Origin: Kondoa malvinella | Taxonomy: Eukaryota; Basidiomycota; Agaricostilbomycetes; Agaricostilbales; Kondoaceae | DNA: 64,000 bases | Direction: 5' to 3' | Assembly (NCBI GenBank): GCA_039545315.1 | Contig: BCIM01000009.1 | Coordinates: forward strand, 620,001-684,000 | Part shown: positions 57,402 to 64,000 of the stretch, piece after piece | Layout of the letters: every line of letters begins with the position of its first letter | Position numbering within the stretch: the stretch's first letter is position 1 | Position numbers and translations under genes: made by a program | The notes under the pieces: model-generated | What the model was told of the DNA's origin: nothing | Seen by the model: only the letters and a program-made list of their open reading frames with translations | Databases searched by the model: none

Positions 57402-59284
57402 ATGACTTCTCGCCCTTCACTTTCTCGATTACTGTCTCTTTCTTCGCAAACTTTGACGCATGACACTGCGAATCTCAAAAAGAGCATGACACCAGCAGAA
57501 CAAGTCCTTGCCCTGCCTGAGCTCTTGACGACTATCCTGTCCTTCGTAATCTCCCCTCTCTTGTCAGCTCGGATGTTAGAGTTGACTGAATCCTTGAACA
57601 GTTACCCCGGACTTCGCTGGAATTGGCATTATTCGTCAATGCGCTTTTCAACGCTTGCAGCACTCGGATCCTGTATGGCTATGCGGATCATGGACTTTGC
57701 ATAGATCAAGCTGCTATTGCAATCGTGTTGTGCAACTCGGACAAGAGGCAGAGGTTTCTGAAGCCGATCTTGAAGAACGTCTTGATCACCAGGTATGTCT
57801 TGACCGATAAGCGTCTGAAGATGTCCTGATAGTCCTATAGAGCATCTATGTGTCTCTTTACTATGCTGCCAGAGATCGGACCGAATCTGCGGCATCTGAC
57901 ATTGACTTCAAGTGGTAAGCTCTTATGCTAATTTAGCTACATTCATTGATAACTCTTCCTCAGCCTCGATACCTCATAGCTCTCTTGTCTCGACGCTGCC
58001 TCTTCTATCAGCGTTGACCAGTCTGAAGGTGATAGCACAAGATAGTAAGCCGACCTTGCTTATCGCCGGCCTGGCTGACAGCTATCAGCTCGCCCGCCGA
58101 ACCGAGCATCGAGAAGAAGGAATCAAAGACCAGGAGCGGCATCAGCCATGTTCAGAACACCAACAGCTTTGCCAATCCGTTTGTCACTTTACGTTTGCCC
58201 AAGAACCCATTGACGAAACTGTAACAGCATTTCCAATCGAAGGAGGGCTGGATCGAGCGCTGCGAGCCTTGTCTGGAGCTCGAGTGGCCGCCAAGGCACC
58301 TGGTCTTACTAGCCTCACGGTCTCCGCTTCGCCTGATCTGACTGATGATGGCTTGGGCGACTACCTGGCCGCCTCAGGCGATTCAATACGGCATCTCGAA
58401 TTGGCTTTGTGTGATTGCTTGACGGAAGAATCGCTCTCCAATATCTCGCGGCATTGTCCTAATCTTGAACACCTCGAACTCAAAGATTTGCACTTCGACG
58501 AATACAATACCTCGAGCCATCAATCTGGCACTGGTACACCTACTGGGCTTGGAGCTACACCTCGGACAGCAGGCACTAAAGCGCTGTATTATGTCCTCTC
58601 CAATTGCTCTCGCCTCGCTTATTTGACATTAATTGACGTCTCTGGTCTATCTTTCGACGCATTCAAGCAATTCGGCCTTCCTCTAAGCTCAGTGACAGTC
58701 AATCATCTGAAGATAAGCGGAGTAGACTCGATTCGACCAGAAGATCTTTGCGTCTTTCCAGCAGTCCAGCAATTGACAATCTCGAACTGTCCTTACCTCA
58801 CATATATACCGGTACAGCAAGGTCTGACAGAACTACGTACACTCAGTCTGTTGTCGGTCCAAGAGGCTGGATTGAATTTGCACAACCTGTATGACCTGTG
58901 TATGCTTGGTCATGGCGAGGCAGTAAGGAGAGGCAAAGGCAAGCGTGGATTGAGGAAATTGGTATTGGACATTGTGCCCTCTGCGCATATCTTCAAAGGC
59001 AAAGGTACGCTCCGCATTCATCGATGGAGCAAGACTGATTTTACTTAGATCATTATATCGGATCGCCCATCGAAGCAGTTCCAGCATCTTATCAGCCTTA
59101 TCTGGACCAACTGGTCTTATCGCCCGCGACGCCAAGTAGTCTGATCGTCGATATCCTAAGTAAAGCCCAAGACTTGGAGAGTTGTTGGCTATTTGGTATG
59201 CCCGAACGCGAGCGCAGGTTAAAGAGGTGGGAAGTGGACAAGCTCTTGAGCGATTCGGAGAGTCTATTGGCTGTGAATGTTTGA
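57402..59284 (+). CDS. F-box and leucine-rich-repeat protein
   Basis: Exons 57402-57545, 57602-57792, 57841-57914, 57964-59004 and 59049-59284; 561 residues. The F-box spans the first junction: VLALPELLTTILSFLPRTSL with ALFVNALFNACSTRILYG, where a Skp1-binding helix is expected. LRR-type segments follow: EIGPNLRHLTL, LTSLTVSASPDLTDDGLGDY, SIRHLELALCDCLTEESLSN, HCPNLEHLELKDLHFD and CSRLAYLTLIDVSGLSF. Presumably the substrate receptor of an SCF ubiquitin ligase (family knowledge); the target is unknown. A disordered Gly/Thr-rich insert (HQSGTGTPTGLGATPRTAGT) splits the LRR block. Confidence 0.85.
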
Positions 59285-59807
59285 TGCAATAATGTGGAAT
59301 CTGATCTGACTGCTTCAGCTTATAGCTGATACCGCCTCTTGCCGGAGGACCTTCTGGCACTTTCATTTGAGCATGCGATCGACTCCACCCAATACCGGGG
59401 ACGTCGCCTCCACACCGTCCTGCCTATGAAACCTCGCCAATTTGCCTTCTTCTTCTCTTCCCATCAATCAGTAGTCTCATCTACTTCGATCTATCTGTGA
59501 GTGTGGTCCATCTAGAGTATCAAATACAGTACTGACATGCCTTCTTAGAGTGCGCATCGCTTTGCATTGCCAGGTGGCACTTAAATTAATATCTTTGCCT
59601 TTCGCTTCAGACTACACAACACAAAGTGAGTCTGTGTTTGTTAGTGTCTGCGATACACATCTGACCCTTGCTTCTTAGCACTCACATCGTGAGCCAAAGA
59701 CGGCTAGCCTTTTCATCCACCTGCTAACTCCACTCAACGTTTAGACACTTATCAAGTGAGTGCAACCTGTCTACGCACACGATTTATACTAACATTGATG
59801 CTCCAGA
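59285..59807 (+). other. Catalase 5' region with four predicted leader introns
   Basis: Within 320 bp before the catalase ATG are four GT-AG segments of intron length: 59497-59548, 59626-59678, 59689-59744 and 59756-59806. Three begin GTGAGT and one GTGAGC; two end CTTCTTAG. They leave non-coding exons including an 11-nt piece (59745-59755). Prediction from splice signals only. Confidence 0.55.
59766..59806 (+). repeat. Direct repeat, unit 1 (3' half of a leader intron)
   Basis: 41 nt beginning CCTGTCTACGCACACGAT and ending at the acceptor CTCCAG. It matches 59871-59911 at all but about five positions; the second unit ends at the acceptor of coding intron 1. Confidence 0.8.
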
Positions 59808-62028
59808 ATGGTCGGAACACAGTCTGCTTCTGCCTATGGCTTGAACCACAAGGTTGCGGATGTTAGCACACCTGTCTATGCACACGATCTATACTGACAT
59901 TGATGCATCAGCCCAACGCTGTCGCTGGTGACGATGCTACTTACACTACCTCAAAGTAAGTTCATCTGCTTTCCCATGCGCCCATGATACTCACACATTC
60001 ACAGCGGTGTGAGATGGCCAAACCCATATGAAGTGCAGAGAGTCGGCGAAACAGGCCCACTGCTGTTGCAAGACTTTCGTGAGCGCGGACTCTCCGCTCT
60101 GAAGTATTCCGCTCATCGCACTCCTTGATCTGCAGACTTGGTCGATCTTCTTTCTCACTTTGACCGAGAGCGCATTCCTGAGCGTGTTGTCCACGCCAAG
60201 GGTGCCGGAGCTCACGGTGTCTTCAAGTGCACTGACTCTCTCGAAGACATCTGCCAGGCCAGTATCTTCTCCAATGTTGGCGAAGAGTGCCCTGTCACTG
60301 CCCGTTTCTCTACCGTCGGTGGTGAATCTGGTTCGCCAGACACTGCTCGTGACCCTCGTGGTTTCTCTGTCAAGATGAAGACACAGGAAGGCAACATGGA
60401 CTGGGTCTTCAACAACACTCCAGTCTTCTTCTTGCGTGACCCTGCCAAGTTCCCTCACTTTATCCACACCCAAAAGCGTGACCCTCAGACTCACTTAACT
60501 GGTGCTCAGGTATGAATGACCTGTATGTGTCTCTGTGTCATGTGCTGATTGCCTGAGCAGGATGCTACCCATTTCTGGGAGTACCTTTCGGAAAACCCGG
60601 AATCTATGCATCAAGTCATGATTTTGATGGGTGATCGTGGTATTCCAGATGGTTACCGCAAGATGCACGGGTACAGCGGCCATACCTTTAAAAGCATTAA
60701 TAAGGTAAACTGAACGCTGTTCTGTTGCTTTGTGTCCTGGCTGACATTCATCTTCGCGGATTTTCAGGCCGGCGACTGGGTCTACATCCAGATTCACTTG
60801 ATCTCTCGTCAAGGCACCGCCTTCCTCACTCAGGAGAAGGCTGGCGAGCTCGCTGCGTCTGCACCAGACTATGCCACCGAAGATCTTTTCAACGCTATCG
60901 ACGAGGGCGACTTCCCTATCTGGGACTGCTCAGTCCAGACTATGACTGCAAAGCAGGCTGAAGAATACAAGATCAATGTCTTTGACTTGACCAAGGTTTG
61001 GAGCCACAAGGATTTCCCACTCCGCAAGTTCGGTGAACTTACCCTCAACCGCAATGTTCTCAACGTGAGCACACCTACCAATGTGTGCTGAACATATGCT
61101 TACTCCTTTCTGTGTAGTATTTCGCCGAAGTCGAGCAAGTCGCTTTCAACCCTGCTCACCTCGTTCCCGGAATAGAGCCGTCTGCAGACCCTGTGCTCCA
61201 GAGCCGTCTATTTAGTTATCCTGACGCGCACAGGCATCGGTAAATCGGCCTTCCTACGACACGGAGATCCTTGTTGACGATTTTCATAGAGTTGGCGTCA
61301 ACTACCAGCAACTTCCCGTCAACCAGCACTTGGTTGAGAACGCTGGCAACTTCCAGCGTGACGGCAACATGTCCTTCTACAACCAAGGCCGTCGCGCCAA
61401 CTACCTCTCTTCCATCCAGCCCATCGAGCGCAAGCCTCGCACTTTCAACCTCGACAAGGTCCACACCGACTTTGTTGGCAGTGCCATTGCCTACTTGTCT
61501 GAGATTCAGCCTATCGACTTTGAACAGCCTCGTGCTCTCTTCCGCAATGTCATGGACGACGCCGCTCGTCAGCGTACTATCAACAACATTTCTGGACACA
61601 TGAGTGGGCAAATTCCTGTATTTCCTTTTCTGCCTCCTCTGACTGGTGATCTTTGCAGCCAAGTGCAAGTCCAAGGATGTCCTTCGCAAGCAGCTCGCCA
61701 TTTTCCACGAAGTCGACCCTGAGCTCGCTTCTGGTGTCGGCAAGAACATTGGCATCACTGACTACGCCAAATCGCTTGAAGGCATGTACTTCAACGGAGT
61801 AGGAAATGGACCAAATGGCTACGACCCAAAGAAGGTCAACAAGTTCGGCTACACTAACGGTTACGGAAACGGTCAGTATAGTCTCCTCTTAGCTGATTGC
61901 AATCGCTCACTCTCGTGCTCTCTGTAGGACACCCAGCTGACGCCGAGAACAGCAAGGCCAAGACTACTTCCCTCAGCAACGGCCAGCCAAAGGTCAACGG
62001 CACCAATGGTGTCAACGGTACTCACTAG
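59808..62028 (+). CDS. Catalase (clade 3-type, haem)
   Basis: Ten exons (59808-59852, 59912-59955, 60005-60078, 60136-60509, 60561-60704, 60768-61064, 61118-61239, 61290-61603, 61659-61871, 61928-62028) give 575 residues. The catalytic His lies in [13 protein letters not shown], the Asn in [16 protein letters not shown], and the haem-ligand Tyr in [20 protein letters not shown]. The length fits small-subunit catalases of about 500-520 residues plus a C-terminal Gly/Asn/Lys-rich tail of about 60 residues ([20 protein letters not shown]). No signal peptide, so cytosolic or peroxisomal; the last residues (GTH) are not a typical PTS1. It removes hydrogen peroxide. Confidence 0.97.
59871..59911 (+). 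repeat. Direct repeat, unit 2 (3' half of catalase coding intron 1)
   Basis: 41 nt beginning CCTGTCTATGCACACGAT and ending GCATCAG at an acceptor, 105 bp downstream of unit 1. Both units carry a branch-point-like TACTAAC/TACTGAC. Confidence 0.8.
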
Positions 62029-62512
62029 AGTATCTTGTTTGGGCATGTTTGCTTTGAGTATGTCGCCTGATTGTACATAGCTGCCTCAACGAACACTTTT
62101 GCATTATACTATTTCAATAGTCATTGCTTGCCTTGTCGTTCTGCTCTTCCGTCTCTTTCTTGGGTGACCGATAGTCTGCGAAAGTCGCCTGCCTGATGAA
62201 GACATTAAGTACTTCTGACGCGTCAAAATACTCTGTTAGAGCCTTGTGTAGCTTCATGATCCTATACACGCAGGTACAGAGCAATTGCAATGCATAACCC
62301 ATCGATCTATTTTTGACTTAGGAAATCTTCGCGACGCTTTTCTTCCGCAGCAGTGTCGTGTCTCATTCACCCAGCCAGACTGCAAGGACATCTAGATACC
62401 ACACAGAACAGCCTATACCCAGCCTCAGCGTTCCCTTGCTATCAGGTCTCTTCTGCATTGGCCCCATCGCAGCGAAAAAAGTGTGGCAAGCACAGCAAGG
62501 CTTCAGGACAAT
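62029..62512. other. Spacer, catalase / myosin-chitin synthase
   Basis: About 480 bp with no supported gene; carries the catalase 3' end and the promoter of the chitin synthase gene. Confidence 0.4.
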
Positions 62513-64000
62513 ATGAGCCTCAGAGATCTATCTGATCTCGTCGCCAAGCCGCTGCCCAACGTCCGCTCGAAAGCTCCAAGCGAAAATGTCCTCTTTTCGA
62601 CAATTCAGCGGCGATACAAGCAAGATGCACCGTATACGCTCTGTGGAGACTCTGGCTTGGTCATAGTGAACCCGAATCGCCTCTTGTCGGATGTCAACGA
62701 TGCCTCTGCTGAAGCCTACATCAGGCAAAGTCGAAGCGGTGAGGCAGAGGAGCTCGAGCCCTCTCCTTACGATTTGGCGTGTCGAGCATTCTCCCTCGTG
62801 AGAGGTACTGGAAGAAGTCAGGCGATCGTCTATCAGTCAGTTCAGCTCCTGTCGAGTACTGGAAAGCCCTGCTGACGAGCATTATGTGCAGTGGCATTTC
62901 TGGGTCAGGCAAATCTTATGCCAGTCGAATGATCACAAACCAGCTGCTACGGATAGCTGCAACAGGCGGAAAGAGAGAGACCAAGCTCGGTGAGCAAATT
63001 AGAGCTTTACAGACCATCTTGCAGTCGTTCGGTCATGCTGGCTCGCAATCTCGATTCGCCTCTTTCCTCGAATTGCACTTCACAAGCCCTGAACGAGACT
63101 CGAAACTTGCTGCAGCCAAAGTGCTCACGTTCGCGTTGGACAAATCCAGGGTGACGAGACAAGACGGCTCGTCCCGTTGCTTTAATGTGTTGTATGAAAT
63201 GCTCGCTGGCGCTTCACAAAACGAACGACAAGAATTCGGCTTGAATAACGAAACATCAGACTATTTACTCATCAACGGCTCCTCCCCTACAGCTTCCTCA
63301 CCTGATCCTTCAGAACAAGGAGCGCAAAGAATGGCTTTCGAAGACTTGAAGGCTGCATTAGACTGTTTAGGATTCAAGAGAAGACACATTACTGGCATCT
63401 TCAAAGTCCTCTCTGCTATTCTGCTCCTTGGCAACCTTACCTTTGCAGGCCATGAAGTACCTTTGAGCGATGATGTGTCGTGGGTAGAAACGGATGCTAG
63501 ACCTGCACTCGAAGTAGCTGCTGCCCTGCTTGGCTTAGCAGCTGAAGAGCTGGAGAACTCTCTGGTCAATCGGACAAGATGGGTCAAGAAGGAACGCCTA
63601 GCAATTATTCTTGCGCCAGCCGAATGTCTGATTCAACGCGACCTCTTGACCAGCTCACTTTATGCCGTCCTATTCGCCTACATTGTCGAATGCGCTAACT
63701 CGAAAGTCTTCCCTGGCGAGGCAGAGATCGCAAAAGTCCAACAAGCAGGAGGATCAAGTATTGTCCAGCTCGATTTACCGGGCTTCCAGACTCGTCAACC
63801 GCAGTCGAACGAAGCGCGTCGCTCTACTCTACTCCAAACAATCGCTTCAGACCGATACTCTGAGTTCGCGGCCAACTTTTCTCAAGACATTGTACAGTAT
63901 TGGCTTTCGCAGCGCCTGCTCGACGACACCTCATCTGATAATGCTCGCATGACACAAGATGGTCTCAACTTTCAGCCTATCGAATTCATCGACCGGTCAA
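62513..64000 (+). CDS. Chitin synthase with N-terminal myosin-like motor (partial, 3' end off the window)
   Basis: Exon 1 62513-62835, a 56-nt intron, exon 2 62892 to the window edge, open throughout. MSLRDLSDLVAKP and ENVLFSTIQRRYKQDAPYTL are typical starts of class V/VII chitin synthases. The motor P-loop reads GISGSGKSYASRM (canonical myosin GESGAGKT is altered), and LTFALDKSRVTRQDGSSRCF with NVLYEMLAGASQNER matches the switch-I region of this family. Switch-I and ATP-binding residues are degenerate, as is common in these fused motors. The chitin synthase catalytic domain should follow downstream. It makes cell-wall chitin at growing tips, the motor anchoring vesicles to actin. Confidence 0.93.

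Noticed and set aside
1..64000. Assignment to a particular species (for example a compact-genome Pucciniomycotina or Ustilaginomycotina yeast)
   Set aside because: Gene content and intron style support Basidiomycota but nothing I can read fixes the lineage; a marker-gene tree would be needed.

Overview
The window is nuclear DNA of a basidiomycete-type fungus. Nearly every gene is cut by many introns of about 45-60 nt with GT(A/G/C)NGT donors, a CTGAC/CTAAC-like branch point and a C/TAG acceptor. Spacers are short, base composition is close to 50% GC by eye, and conserved proteins join cleanly only after these introns are removed. A myosin-motor chitin synthase, CFEM proteins, a capsule-associated SGNH protein, a fungal metacaspase and VID27 all point to fungi. 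I cannot name the species. I found no tRNA, rRNA, CRISPR array or transposon.

Layout. 1-1344 (-) CSN1 of the COP9 signalosome, cut by the window edge; 1860-4075 (+) secreted pepsin-type protease with a very long low-complexity N-terminal part; 4154-6734 (-) eIF3b; 7037-8122 (+) mitochondrial ribosomal protein bL17; 8207-9811 (-) unknown four-helix membrane protein; 10355-11152 (+) intronless NAD(P)-binding protein; 11539-12818 (-) unknown Ser-rich coiled-coil protein; 13073-14955 (-) CCCH zinc-finger protein; 15254-16567 (+) aftiphilin/Laa2-like protein; 16598-19467 (-) VID27.

19757-23589 holds three related secreted proteins of no family I recognise, all on the minus strand, with a short-chain dehydrogenase (21918-22905, +) between the second and third. 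24586-30548 (+) is a full-length ABCC transporter with 30 inferred introns, followed by a small type II membrane protein (30677-31551, -) and VAC14 (32030-35405, +). 35705-38977 (+) is a tandem array of three GPI-type CFEM proteins.

The right half carries FAM50/XAP5 (39221-40634, -), phosphopantothenoylcysteine decarboxylase (40699-41883, -), a stomatin with a broken exon junction (42169-43862, +), a STIMATE/TMEM110-like vacuolar membrane protein (44319-45791, +), a small hydrophilic protein gene (about 46439-47266, +), the SGNH protein (47395-49417, -), metacaspase (49599-51907, -), a peroxisomal adenine-nucleotide carrier (51999-53474, -), the TFIIIC TPR subunit (53634-57251, -), an F-box/LRR protein (57402-59284, +), catalase (59808-62028, +) and the myosin-chitin synthase (62513 to the end, +).

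Housekeeping genes (translation, signalosome, Pol III factor, CoA synthesis, PI(3,5)P2 control) are interleaved with two tandem families of surface or secreted proteins. The most distinctive features are the uncharacterised secreted trio, the CFEM trio, micro-exons down to 4 nt, and four GC-AG introns.
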